Below, one piece after another: positions 33,625-41,512 of a stretch of 64,000 nt of DNA. The stretch's first letter is position 1; every line of letters starts with the position of its first letter. Source of the DNA: Xylocopilactobacillus apis (GTDB lineage Bacteria; Bacillota; Bacilli; Lactobacillales; Lactobacillaceae). The notes beneath the pieces are model-generated. The model was not told the origin of the DNA and ran no database searches. It worked only from the letters and a program-made list of their open reading frames with translations. Both the position numbers and the translations under genes were made by a program. The stretch covers positions 124,001-188,000 of the forward strand of contig NZ_AP026801.1 in NCBI RefSeq assembly GCF_033095965.1. The letters run 5' to 3'.

Positions 33625-33873
33625 ATGAAAAAGAAAAAAAATAGTAAAAAAACAATTATTATTAGTGCAATTATGGCTGTAATTTTGGTGGTAGCAATAT
33701 TTGTCGGAGTAACAACGCTTCGACCACGTAGTCAAGAAGACAAGATAAAACATCCAAAACCGGGAGATAAGTTAGAATTTAAGAGTGAGGGTGAGTTCGA
33801 GGAGTTTAAGAAAAATGCTGAAAAAAATGGACAGAAAGTTATCATGGAAGAAGGTAAGCCAAATGGAAAATAA
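33625..33873 (+). CDS. small membrane-anchored protein
   Basis: 82 residues starting MKKKKNSKK after TTTGGAGGATAAA; a longer in-frame GTG/TTG-type start at 33613 lacks support. One membrane helix (about 10-30, IIISAIMAVILVVAIFVGV), then a short charged extracytoplasmic tail (GDKLEFKSEGEFEEFKKNAEKNG). I recognise no family. It may be the final gene of the efflux operon, perhaps a modulator or immunity-like protein; this is inference from place only. Confidence 0.6.
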   Translation: MKKKKNSKKTIIISAIMAVILVVAIFVGVTTLRPRSQEDKIKHPKPGDKLEFKSEGEFEEFKKNAEKNGQKVIMEEGKPNGK

Positions 33874-33960
33874 AATTGTAGTTTTGACGAGAGCTTAATT
33901 GAATCCGTCTTTTAAAGAATTTTTCGTTAAACATCAAAATAAAAAAAAACTCCACTTAAG

Positions 33961-33991
33961 CTAGCAAGAAAACTTTACTTGCTAGTTTTTA
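33961..33991 (+). terminator. intrinsic terminator after the efflux operon
   Basis: CTAGCAAG and CTTGCTAG pair perfectly across a 9-base loop, then TTTTTAT. Confidence 0.85.
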
Positions 33992-34089
33992 TATTAATAT
34001 TTAGTTTAGAGCTGATCAGGAACAAGATAAATAAAAACGAAAGGATTTTGCTTGAAAAGAAAGTCATAGAAAGAGTAATTTTATCATAT

Positions 34090-34320
34090 CTTGATCTGAA
34101 ACAGAATATTTTTGCTTTGTCTGTGGTGAATCTCAACGAGTTGCAATCGCCAAGGTAATGTTAAAGAATCAGTCCTTTATTTTGACTGACGAGACCTCAG
34201 CTGCTTTTGATCCAAAACTTCAAAGGAAAATCTCTGTTAGCTGAGAAACTAATCATAATTCTAGCGACACATAATCTAATCATTTGGAATTTAGACGATG
34301 AAGTTATTGATATTAGATAA
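34090..34320 (+). pseudogene. C-terminal relic of an ABC transporter ATPase
   Basis: In this apparently empty 33.9-34.4 kb gap, frames read YLDLKQNIFALS, then (shift) GESQRVAIAKVMLKN, FILTDETSAAFDPKLQRKIS, a stop, then (shift) LLAEKLIIILATHNLIIWNL and DDEVIDIR to a TAA at 34318. These are a signature motif, Walker B (ILTDE), D-loop and H-loop (ATHN), in order. At least two frameshifts and no Walker A, so it is dead. Probably a former peptide exporter ATPase. Confidence 0.7.
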
Positions 34321-34392
34321 ATTTCAAATCTTTAATTTTTATAAAGTTAAACAATTATCGATAATTTAAAATAAAAGGAGATGTTATCACTA

Positions 34393-35424
34393 TTATTTTT
34401 CTTCAATCGGCTTTTTCAACAATCCTAAAATAACAGTACCAACGGCAATTCCTGTAATCATTGAGATTAGAAACCCTAAAGGATTAGAATTTAAAGGTAG
34501 AATAAAAATTCCGCCAAATGGAGCCATGACTGAGCAGTGAAGATAGATGGAAAGTCCTCCGGCAATTGCAGACCCTGGGATACATGCGGCCATCACTCTA
34601 ATTGGATCGGATACTAAAAACGGGATTCCTGTCTCGGTGATTCCAGCCAATCCGACAATATAATTGGTGATTCCTCGTTCACGCTCTTCTTTAGAAAATT
34701 TATTTTTAAAAATGGTGCTCGCAAAAGCAGTTACGTAAGGTGGCACAATTCCTCCGGCTAAAACGGCAGACATTAAAGCGTATTGTCCGTTGGCTAAAGA
34801 AGAAGTAGCAAATAGATAGGCGGTTTTATTAACAGGACCGCCCATATCAACTGATTCCATCCCACCTAAAATACTTCCTAGTAGAATTTGACTGGATCCA
34901 TTCATACTCTTAAGTAATGAATTAAGCATTGTATTTATTTGACCAATAATAGGTTCAACTGCAAATAATGAGATTAATCCAACTAGCATTACTGAAATTA
35001 AAGGAATTAACAGTAAGCTTCTTAGTCCATCGAGGGTGTCAGGAATCTTACGAAAAGTTCGTTGGATTAAAATCGTGATATAACCTGCGATAAATCCAAC
35101 AAAAAGAGCTCCTAAAAATCCGGAAGTACCATCTTTTACAATTGCTCCTGCCATTAAGGCAGCAGGAATAGTTGCGACTCCTGCAATACTATAAGAAATG
35201 CCAGCACTTAAAACTGGCAGCATAAAGCCAAAAGTTTTACTTCCAATAGTACTGAAAAATTTAGCTAGGGGGTTATTATATCCATAGTGAGCAGGATTGA
35301 CTGATGGATTATCAAGCATATAGCCGATTCCCATTAAGATTCCGCCGGCAACAACTAAAGGCAGCATGTAACCTATTCCATCCATAATATGATCTAAAAA
35401 TGACTTTTGTTTAGTTTTTTCCAA
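34393..35424 (-). CDS. PTS EIIC subunit, fructose family (orphan)
   Basis: 343 residues, about nine membrane helices: DGIGYMLPLVVAGGILMGIGYML, FMLPVLSAGISYSIAG, LGALFVGFIAGYITI, and the substrate-site region GPVNKTAYLFA, GIVPPYVTAFAS, GLAGITETGIPFL (the conserved ITEG-type motif), PIRVMA. Related to fructose/mannosylglycerate EIIC. No EIIA or EIIB domain is fused or nearby, so it must borrow them or work as a facilitator. It is cotranscribed with a ROK kinase 12 bases upstream, which could phosphorylate sugar after entry. Confidence 0.85.
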   Translation of the reverse strand: MEKTKQKSFLDHIMDGIGYMLPLVVAGGILMGIGYMLDNPSVNPAHYGYNNPLAKFFSTIGSKTFGFMLPVLSAGISYSIAGVATIPAALMAGAIVKDGTSGFLGALFVGFIAGYITILIQRTFRKIPDTLDGLRSLLLIPLISVMLVGLISLFAVEPIIGQINTMLNSLLKSMNGSSQILLGSILGGMESVDMGGPVNKTAYLFATSSLANGQYALMSAVLAGGIVPPYVTAFASTIFKNKFSKEERERGITNYIVGLAGITETGIPFLVSDPIRVMAACIPGSAIAGGLSIYLHCSVMAPFGGIFILPLNSNPLGFLISMITGIAVGTVILGLLKKPIEEK

Positions 35425-35436
35425 ATTAAAACTCCT

Positions 35437-36312
35437 TTACGGAAGTAAGGCTGCGCCGACTAATCCGGCATCATCTTTAAAAGTTGCAGGCAAGATTCTT
35501 AAATTGTCAGGAAATATCAAGTATTCACGCGTCTTTCGATCAATATCCTGTAATAAATCAGGGTGAAAAATAGCTAGCGATCCACCAATTACAAATACAT
35601 CAGGATCGCAAACCGTTGAAATATTTGCGATACACTTTGCCATTCCATCAATAATGTAATTTTCTATAATTTCAGTTGCTTTACTATCTCCGGTATCCCT
35701 TAGGTCAAATAGCTCTTTACAGTCAATTGGCTTAGTGTAGATAGTTTTAGCAATTCTAGAGGCTCCTGATCCACTGCACTGTTCATTTACAGCTCCAGCA
35801 TTAACTCCTTCTCGTGCAGGAGACTTTTCATTAATGATCATGTTGTAAATTTCACCAGCCGCTGAATTAGAACCATTAACAATCTCGCCTTCTCGAATAT
35901 AACCACCGCCAATTCCTGTGGACATCGTAATATAGTAGACAGCTTTATACAGACGACCGGCTCCCAATTTTGCTTCGGCAAGTCCAGCTAGATTAGCATC
36001 ATTGTTTAAAGTTGTTTTTAAATGAGTTTTGCTTTCGATATATTCAACAATGTCAAAATTCCACCAATTTGGCATATTTGGTGGAGTTAAAATCTTTCCA
36101 GCTCGAATATTTAGTGGTCCAGGACATCCAACTCCGATGCTTCGGTATTCGTAGTCATGATTTTGGATGTATGCGATCAGTTTATTTAAGTTTTCTTTTA
36201 CTGATAATTCTTTATCATTTTCTGTTTTAAAACTATCGATCATTTTAAAATCTTCATCAAAAATTCCGACTCTTAATTGAGTTCCTCCAATATCAATTCC
36301 AATACTTTTCAA
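35437..36312 (-). CDS. ROK family sugar kinase
   Basis: 291 residues. Phosphate-1 motif SIGIDIGGTQLRVGIF, Asp in LNNDANLAGLAEAKLG, phosphate-2 MSTGIGGGYI. The usual ROK zinc box (CxCGxxGCxE) is replaced by GAVNEQCSGSGASRIA, so no zinc site; a similar loss is known in BglK-like beta-glucoside kinases. Cytosolic ATP-dependent phosphorylation of a hexose or disaccharide is expected. The promoter region (36313-36460) holds a good cre site at 36359. Confidence 0.88.
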   Translation of the reverse strand: MKSIGIDIGGTQLRVGIFDEDFKMIDSFKTENDKELSVKENLNKLIAYIQNHDYEYRSIGVGCPGPLNIRAGKILTPPNMPNWWNFDIVEYIESKTHLKTTLNNDANLAGLAEAKLGAGRLYKAVYYITMSTGIGGGYIREGEIVNGSNSAAGEIYNMIINEKSPAREGVNAGAVNEQCSGSGASRIAKTIYTKPIDCKELFDLRDTGDSKATEIIENYIIDGMAKCIANISTVCDPDVFVIGGSLAIFHPDLLQDIDRKTREYLIFPDNLRILPATFKDDAGLVGAALLP

Positions 36313-36358
36313 CGTATTTAACTCCTCGCTTATTTTGATGACTATTATCTTAAATCGG

Positions 36359-36372
36359 TTATAGCGCTTACA
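36359..36372 (-). promoter_or_regulatory. cre (CcpA) site before the ROK-PTS operon
   Basis: On the minus strand TGTAAGCGCTATAA matches the cre consensus at 13 of 14 positions. It lies upstream of a -10-like GATAAT for the kinase gene. A second, weaker AAAAGCGCTTGAG lies at 36414-36426. Confidence 0.65.
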
Positions 36373-36461
36373 CCATACAAATGGCGAGAAGCATAATTGT
36401 AGAGTAAGAGGGTAAAAGCGCTTGAGAACGGTTTTTTTAGGGGGTATTTAGATTTTATTTC

Positions 36462-36484
36462 AAAAAAAAAGGCACAAGTGTGCC
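36462..36484 (-). terminator. terminator of the acyltransferase/GT8 operon
   Basis: On the minus strand GGCACA-CT-TGTGCC followed by nine T, 47 bases after the last gene of the operon. Confidence 0.85.
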
Positions 36485-36530
36485 GTTTCAATTTTTTTAT
36501 AAGTAAAATGTTTTAGATAAAAATGATTAT

Positions 36531-37385
36531 TTAGTTTCCAAGCCAGCCGGCAATGTCAGCTGGTTCAAATTTATAATCCAATTTTTTGCCATAAGCTTTT
36601 TCGTAAGCTTCAATTTTTTGCCCATAATCTTTTTGCATCATCCAATTGGTGTTTCGTTCAATGTTCTGCTTAGGATCAGGATAGATTGTGTCTAGAACGT
36701 GAACGATGTACTGAACTTTTTTGAACTGGTCGTTGTCATTTTTTTCTAAGTCTTTCATTTCGATAAAACAAGAAATAATTGGGACGTTCATTTTGGCAGC
36801 ATAGTAATAAGCACCGCGCATCGGGGGACGAGGCTTGCGGTAGTTAAACCACATTTCCTGTTCCGGATAGATTAACACGTAATCTCCTTTGTCAAAAATT
36901 TCCTGCAGAAGTTTAGGAAAAGTCTTGCCAAGATAATGGAGGCTTTTACTAAGCGGAACAATATCATCGTAATTCATAAAGAAGCCTAGTTTGCCGGTCA
37001 TTTTTAAATTAGTTGGCTGGCTAATCACGAAAAGCCGTTTGTGTTTTTTAGCCACTAATTTCCTAATTGCCGTGTTATCAAGCGGATTAAAATGATTGCT
37101 GGTGATAATACCCCCCGTAGGCAGTTCTTTAATCGCATCAGTAGGTACAATCTTAGTTTGAAAATTCACATAATCTGTTAATGCACGCATTGAAAAACGA
37201 GCAAGCATATTTTTGACTTTATAATCAAATTTATGACGATGAGTAAGATATCCGTCAATTAGCTGATGTTCTTCTTCAGTGCTTAAAGTGGGGTCGGCAA
37301 CCTCAACTTTATCATTGTAGAGGCCGTTGTTAGCATTTTTTTTAATGTTATCAATGGCCGGTTTCTTATCTCCCCCGATGATCAT
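36531..37385 (-). CDS. PlsC-like lysophospholipid/glycerolipid acyltransferase
   Basis: 284 residues. The catalytic H-x4-D is in TSNHFNPLDNTAI; further blocks are VISQPTNLKMTGKLGFFM, LIYPEQEMWFNYRKPRP (the PEGT-like phosphate site as PEQE) and AAKMNVPIISCFIEM. An N-terminal 80-residue region precedes the domain. Such enzymes move an acyl chain from acyl-ACP or acyl-CoA to a lysolipid or glycerol-P headgroup at the membrane. Last gene of the TetR operon; its ATG overlaps the GT8 stop by four bases. Confidence 0.82.
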   Translation of the reverse strand: MIIGGDKKPAIDNIKKNANNGLYNDKVEVADPTLSTEEEHQLIDGYLTHRHKFDYKVKNMLARFSMRALTDYVNFQTKIVPTDAIKELPTGGIITSNHFNPLDNTAIRKLVAKKHKRLFVISQPTNLKMTGKLGFFMNYDDIVPLSKSLHYLGKTFPKLLQEIFDKGDYVLIYPEQEMWFNYRKPRPPMRGAYYYAAKMNVPIISCFIEMKDLEKNDNDQFKKVQYIVHVLDTIYPDPKQNIERNTNWMMQKDYGQKIEAYEKAYGKKLDYKFEPADIAGWLGN

Positions 37386-38335
37386 ACGCGGATTTTAACC
37401 CCTTGGTCTTCAATTTTCTTAAAAGTAACATCAAGATCTGGCGTGTCAATAATTCGCTGAACTAAAAGATCTTTACGCTCTTGATCGTGCTTTCTCTGTT
37501 CAGCAGTATATTCTTTTTTATTTTTAAGAACTGATTCATAGTAGTTAGTTTCTTTACTAGAATTCCAAAATAGTTCTTCAAATGGAATATTGTCGTAATT
37601 CCAAGGTTTACCGAATAAATTGTAATGGACAATTTTAGGCTTGAAATCATCACAAATCATATTTTCCGGCTGAATATTCCAGCGAGGATCAAGGTAAAGA
37701 GTTTTACCAAAGCACATAGCATTAATATAATCTTGATCAGGGGCAATTAACTTGAAGTGATACTGATTAAGCAAGTCTAAAAACTTTTCGCTAAAATGCT
37801 GATTGCGTAATTCTTTTAGATTCATTAACAAAACGCCAGAGTTGACATAAAAGTTTTCATGAATGTTAAGGGCATCTTTAGAATAACGTCTTCCTACTGG
37901 ATCGTGGGTAATAAACGCGTCAGGAATCGCTCCCATCAAGTTCTCATCAAGCTCTTGTTCGTATAATTTAGCAATATCATCATTAACAATGGTGTCAGAA
38001 TCAAGATAAATTCCCTTATCGTATTCTGGAAACATATCGGCAATAAATAATCGGTAATAAATTGTAAAAGTTACAAAATCAGCACGAAGAGGATTTTGAT
38101 CGTCATTAAGATCACTGCGTAAATCATTCTCTAATTTTTTAAAGTTGATCTTGACGTTATTTTGCTCTAATTCCTTAAGCTTACTTTGATTTTCTGCGGA
38201 TACATCTTGATGAATAACAGTAATCACGTAGTTATGATTGGGTGTAGTGTGTTTTATCAAAGAATTCATAGCAGCAGCTAAGTAAGGTGAGTAAATGTCG
38301 TTGATGCCATAAAAAATCGGAATTGTTTTATTCAT
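37382..38335 (-). CDS. glycosyltransferase family 8
   Basis: 317 residues. IFYGINDIYSPYLAAAMNSL is the GT8 nucleotide-sugar entry, the metal-binding DxD is in GIYLDSDTIVNDDIAKL, and YVNSGVLLMNL and APDQDYINA are further family blocks; WNIQPENMI and the HYNLFGKPW end are typical. It is a retaining, Mn-dependent transferase using UDP-glucose or UDP-galactose. It overlaps the second GT8 by 8 bases and the acyltransferase by 4, so all are coupled. Confidence 0.88.
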   Translation of the reverse strand: MNKTIPIFYGINDIYSPYLAAAMNSLIKHTTPNHNYVITVIHQDVSAENQSKLKELEQNNVKINFKKLENDLRSDLNDDQNPLRADFVTFTIYYRLFIADMFPEYDKGIYLDSDTIVNDDIAKLYEQELDENLMGAIPDAFITHDPVGRRYSKDALNIHENFYVNSGVLLMNLKELRNQHFSEKFLDLLNQYHFKLIAPDQDYINAMCFGKTLYLDPRWNIQPENMICDDFKPKIVHYNLFGKPWNYDNIPFEELFWNSSKETNYYESVLKNKKEYTAEQRKHDQERKDLLVQRIIDTPDLDVTFKKIEDQGVKIRV

Positions 38336-39158
38336 TAGTAAGTTTTTCCTTTAATTTTAAGTATTCTTCTAAAACGTCATCATAATGATGATCGTTTAAT
38401 TTTTCGTGCATTAAGTTAATCTGCCATGGTTTAACGGTTTGAAGATGAAAAACTGGCCAGAGATGGAGACTGGTTGAGTAGTGACGAAAAACGGTATCTG
38501 GCTGCAGTTCATGCTGTTCATTGTAGCGATCGCCAACAATTTTTTTGGTATGGCAAAGCTTATTAATTGCTGATTGATCTGGCATAAACATCCAGTGTTT
38601 GCTACACATCTTGCGACATTTAGCGAATAGTCCATTTCTTCGAATCAAGTCAAGATTTAAAAGTAAAACCCCCGAGTTTAAATAATCAAAAGGCTTTACT
38701 TCATGGTGAAACCACCATTTTCCATAATGATCGAGAGTGCCGACAATTTCGTGGCTGTCAAGGTTCTGATAATAATAATCACTGATATTTTGGTGACACA
38801 TTACATCAGTATCTAAATACAAAACTCGACCAGGAATTTGCGGCACTTCGTCAGCATAAAGTCGCAGCATACAGTTAGGCGTAAAAACGGTTCCCATATT
38901 AATCGTTGGCGGTTCACGATTAAAGAGGTAAGTAATATCTATTTTTGTGACAGAGCTTTCGGGATTTTCTTTTTTAACAACTTGTTCTAAGATCTTAATG
39001 ATTTGATCTTCAATTGGATAGTAAGTCTTAGTTTTGTATTTAATTTTAGCGGTCAGCACAAAAATATTTAGTGCCTCTTTATTGTATTTTACTAGTGATA
39101 GAATGGAGGTCATTACACCACTTCGGATGTTGTTATCGCCACAATACAGAATGTTCAT
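38328..39158 (-). CDS. glycosyltransferase family 8
   Basis: 276 residues. Begins MNILYCGDNNIRSGVMTSIL, DxD is YLDTDVMCHQNI, then YLNSGVLLLNLDLIRRNG, FMPDQSAINKLCH and a HYSTSLH-containing end. Distinct from its GT8 neighbour (about a quarter similar by eye), so the two probably add different sugars in sequence. It starts one base past the stop of the upstream acyltransferase. Confidence 0.86.
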   Translation of the reverse strand: MNILYCGDNNIRSGVMTSILSLVKYNKEALNIFVLTAKIKYKTKTYYPIEDQIIKILEQVVKKENPESSVTKIDITYLFNREPPTINMGTVFTPNCMLRLYADEVPQIPGRVLYLDTDVMCHQNISDYYYQNLDSHEIVGTLDHYGKWWFHHEVKPFDYLNSGVLLLNLDLIRRNGLFAKCRKMCSKHWMFMPDQSAINKLCHTKKIVGDRYNEQHELQPDTVFRHYSTSLHLWPVFHLQTVKPWQINLMHEKLNDHHYDDVLEEYLKLKEKLTNE

Positions 39159-39940
39159 CAGTTATTATTCCTCGGTTTATATTGAATGTATTCGTAAGTG
39201 CTTAATTTGCTTCGTTTTTCCATTAATGCTTGAACTTTGTCACGGATTTCTTTTTCTTGCGCTACTTTTGATTGATCATGATTCCATTCAATTGGACCGT
39301 CAACATAGATCGTAACTTTTGGCTTTTTACCAAATTTTCTTTTTTGAAAAGTGGTAGTTTTGCAGTAGACAGGAGCATTAGTTTCTACCGGATAGTGAAA
39401 TGAACCTAAAGTAAGCGGGCGAATTTTCGTGTAGTAAGGCCAAACATGAGCTTCGGGATAGATAAACATTGCTTTTTTCTTTTTGATTTTATCTTTAATT
39501 GCGTTGTTAAAATCAATGATCCGATGTCGGTCGGTCGGAATTGGGACTACACCGCCGTAAGGAAGTAATGGGCCAATGACAGGGATTGCTAGATTTTCAG
39601 GAGCAACGATTGCCGAGACCTTAGTTAAAGGAACTAATAAAAAAATTGTAAATCCGTCGCCTTCAGGCATCGTGTGATTTCCATAAATAAAGTATCCTTG
39701 ATCACGAACATCTTTTAACAAATCTTTGTTTTTGATTTTTAAATGAAGGAAGAAGGTCCCATAAAACCATCCAATTAGCCAAGCCATTAAACTCACAGGT
39801 GGGGATAATAGTTTATAATGAAGTGTATCTGTGGAATAATTATATTTAGGAGATAGTTCATAATCTTGGTGTTTTAAAGTTACGACATCATCTTCAAATG
39901 AATGGTAAAATTTGATTTCTTTAGATCGTGAGATACACAT
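39158..39940 (-). CDS. PlsC-like acyltransferase
   Basis: About 260 residues from the ATG at 39940 (MCISRSKEIKFYHS), which has GGAGG ten bases upstream; a longer frame from 39985 would lie further inside the TetR gene. One membrane helix near residues 55-75, then the acyltransferase block YGNHTMPEGDGF, with H-x5-D in place of the canonical H-x4-D, then IPVIGPLLPYGGVVPIPTDR, FIYPEAHVWPYY (PEA-type site) and GSFHYPVETNAPVYCKTTTF. Paired with the second acyltransferase of the operon, it suggests building or remodelling of a glycolipid. The first 20 bases overlap the TetR gene. Confidence 0.82.
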   Translation of the reverse strand: MCISRSKEIKFYHSFEDDVVTLKHQDYELSPKYNYSTDTLHYKLLSPPVSLMAWLIGWFYGTFFLHLKIKNKDLLKDVRDQGYFIYGNHTMPEGDGFTIFLLVPLTKVSAIVAPENLAIPVIGPLLPYGGVVPIPTDRHRIIDFNNAIKDKIKKKKAMFIYPEAHVWPYYTKIRPLTLGSFHYPVETNAPVYCKTTTFQKRKFGKKPKVTIYVDGPIEWNHDQSKVAQEKEIRDKVQALMEKRSKLSTYEYIQYKPRNNN

Positions 39941-40568
39941 TACGTGCAAACCTCCGAAGATCCTTTTCAAAATCATATTTCTCATTAGGGGCGATTTTTA
40001 CAACTTGAAGAAAATATGCCATGACTTGAGTAACAAATAATTCAACGAAGTTTTTGAATTCCTCTTTGTTTTTAGATCCGGTTAAATCTTTAAATTTAAG
40101 CCACATGAGCCGCATTAGCTTATCTTGCTTCTTGTTTAGAGCTTTAATAACATCATTTTTAATGTCATCATTGATCAGAGCTTGGGAGATTAAAATCATG
40201 ATGACTTCCTTGTTTTGATACATAAAATTAAAGCGTTCGCGAAATAAGTAGTAGATTCCGTCTTCTGCTTCTTCTTGATTAAACTTAATGCTTTTGAGAT
40301 GATCCAAAAATTGTTCAGCATAGACCGGCACGACGTTATTAATGATTGGCTTTAAGATACTTTTTAGTAATTCTTCTTTACTATGAAAATATTTAAAGAT
40401 AATTGCTTGACTAACATGAGCATCTTGGGAAATTGATGAAGTGCTGGTCTTGTCATACCCTTGAGTCGAAAACAATTTAATTGCGGAAGCTAAAACTTTG
40501 CGCTGGCTTGCAGGCATTTTATCAGTTTTATACCAGTAATCTATATTTGTAACTAATTGATTATCCAT
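39921..40568 (-). CDS. TetR family regulator of the glycolipid-type operon
   Basis: About 215 residues from the ATG at 40568 (MDNQLVTNIDYWYKTD), six bases after AGAGG; an earlier in-frame start lacks a ribosome site. HTH: VLASAIKLFSTQGYDKTSTSSISQDAHVSQAIIFKYFHSKEELL. C-terminal helical ligand domain with a hydrophobic pocket. First gene of the operon and overlapping the first acyltransferase; a 14-bp palindrome 15 bases upstream is its likely operator, so the operon is autorepressed. Confidence 0.9.
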   Translation of the reverse strand: MDNQLVTNIDYWYKTDKMPASQRKVLASAIKLFSTQGYDKTSTSSISQDAHVSQAIIFKYFHSKEELLKSILKPIINNVVPVYAEQFLDHLKSIKFNQEEAEDGIYYLFRERFNFMYQNKEVIMILISQALINDDIKNDVIKALNKKQDKLMRLMWLKFKDLTGSKNKEEFKNFVELFVTQVMAYFLQVVKIAPNEKYDFEKDLRRFARNVYLTI

Positions 40569-40582
40569 AACTTTCCTCTGAG

Positions 40583-40596
40583 AGTGATTAATCACT
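40583..40596. promoter_or_regulatory. TetR operator palindrome
   Basis: AGTGATTAATCACT is a perfect 14-bp palindrome just upstream of the TetR gene start and of the divergent 40656 gene, so it may control both. Confidence 0.65.
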
Positions 40597-40655
40597 AACC
40601 AGAATCATACCAAAATATATTGAAAATAACAATTACATGAATAGTAGGAGATAAA

Positions 40656-41435
40656 ATGAATTTAGTTTTTCAACCACAAATTGCTAAAGAAAAACCTAAT
40701 CGAAATAGTGTCTGTCCATTTTGTGATGTTAATAATCTGCAGAATATTTTGGCTCAAGATGATGATCGAATTTGGTTGGTTAATAAATATCGAACGATTA
40801 AAGAGGCCTGGCAGACGATTATTATCGAGTCAAGTCAGCACGATGGCGATATTATTAATTACACGAAGATCCAAAATCGAAAAATTTTTAATTTTGCAAT
40901 TGATAAATGGCAAGAAGTAATTAACAGCAATAAGTATCAGAGTGTTTTACTATTTAAGAATTTTGGCCCCCGTTCAGGAGGGAGTTTAGCTCATCCGCAT
41001 ATGCAGATCGTTGGTCTCAATCAAATTAATGTTTTAGACCAGGTATCATTTCAAAATGTTACTGGATTAACTGTCTGGCAGCGAGAAAAGGTTGAAGTGA
41101 ATATTTCGACTGAACCGCTGGTTGGTTTTCTTGAGCTCAACATTTTATTAGATAATAGAGAAGATTTGGCTCTATTTGCTGATGCCGTTCAGATAGTTGT
41201 TCAATATTTAATGGATGATTATATGGACGGACGTTATGATTCATATAACTTGTTTTTTTATCAATTTGACAAGACAATAGCAGTTAAAGTAATGCTGCGT
41301 CACATAACATCTCCTTATTTTGTAGGGTATCGGATTACGCAGGTTAATGATGATGAAAGTTTAGACAAAGTTAAGAAATCTTTGGCTGCTAAATTAAATG
41401 TCATTAATTATTCGTCTAGTTTCAAGCATTTTTAA
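40656..41435 (+). CDS. DUF4931 / galactose-1-P uridylyltransferase-like HIT protein
   Basis: 259 residues. SVCPFCDVNNLQNIL carries the CPFC zinc motif seen in GalT-type enzymes, LFKNFGPRSGGSLAHPHMQIVGL contains the His-x-His-type (HPHMQ) HIT active site, and the C-terminal half (LVGFLELNILLDNREDL, RYDSYNLFFYQFD) is the DUF4931 partner. A nucleotidyl transfer or hydrolysis role is expected; the substrate is unknown. Divergent from the TetR operon and may share its operator. Confidence 0.82.
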   Translation: MNLVFQPQIAKEKPNRNSVCPFCDVNNLQNILAQDDDRIWLVNKYRTIKEAWQTIIIESSQHDGDIINYTKIQNRKIFNFAIDKWQEVINSNKYQSVLLFKNFGPRSGGSLAHPHMQIVGLNQINVLDQVSFQNVTGLTVWQREKVEVNISTEPLVGFLELNILLDNREDLALFADAVQIVVQYLMDDYMDGRYDSYNLFFYQFDKTIAVKVMLRHITSPYFVGYRITQVNDDESLDKVKKSLAAKLNVINYSSSFKHF

Positions 41436-41512
41436 AAAATATATCTCAAGTTCACTCTTTGAATTTATGCGTAATCTTTTATATAAGCCTAAAAAAGGAA
41501 GGATATATATAA

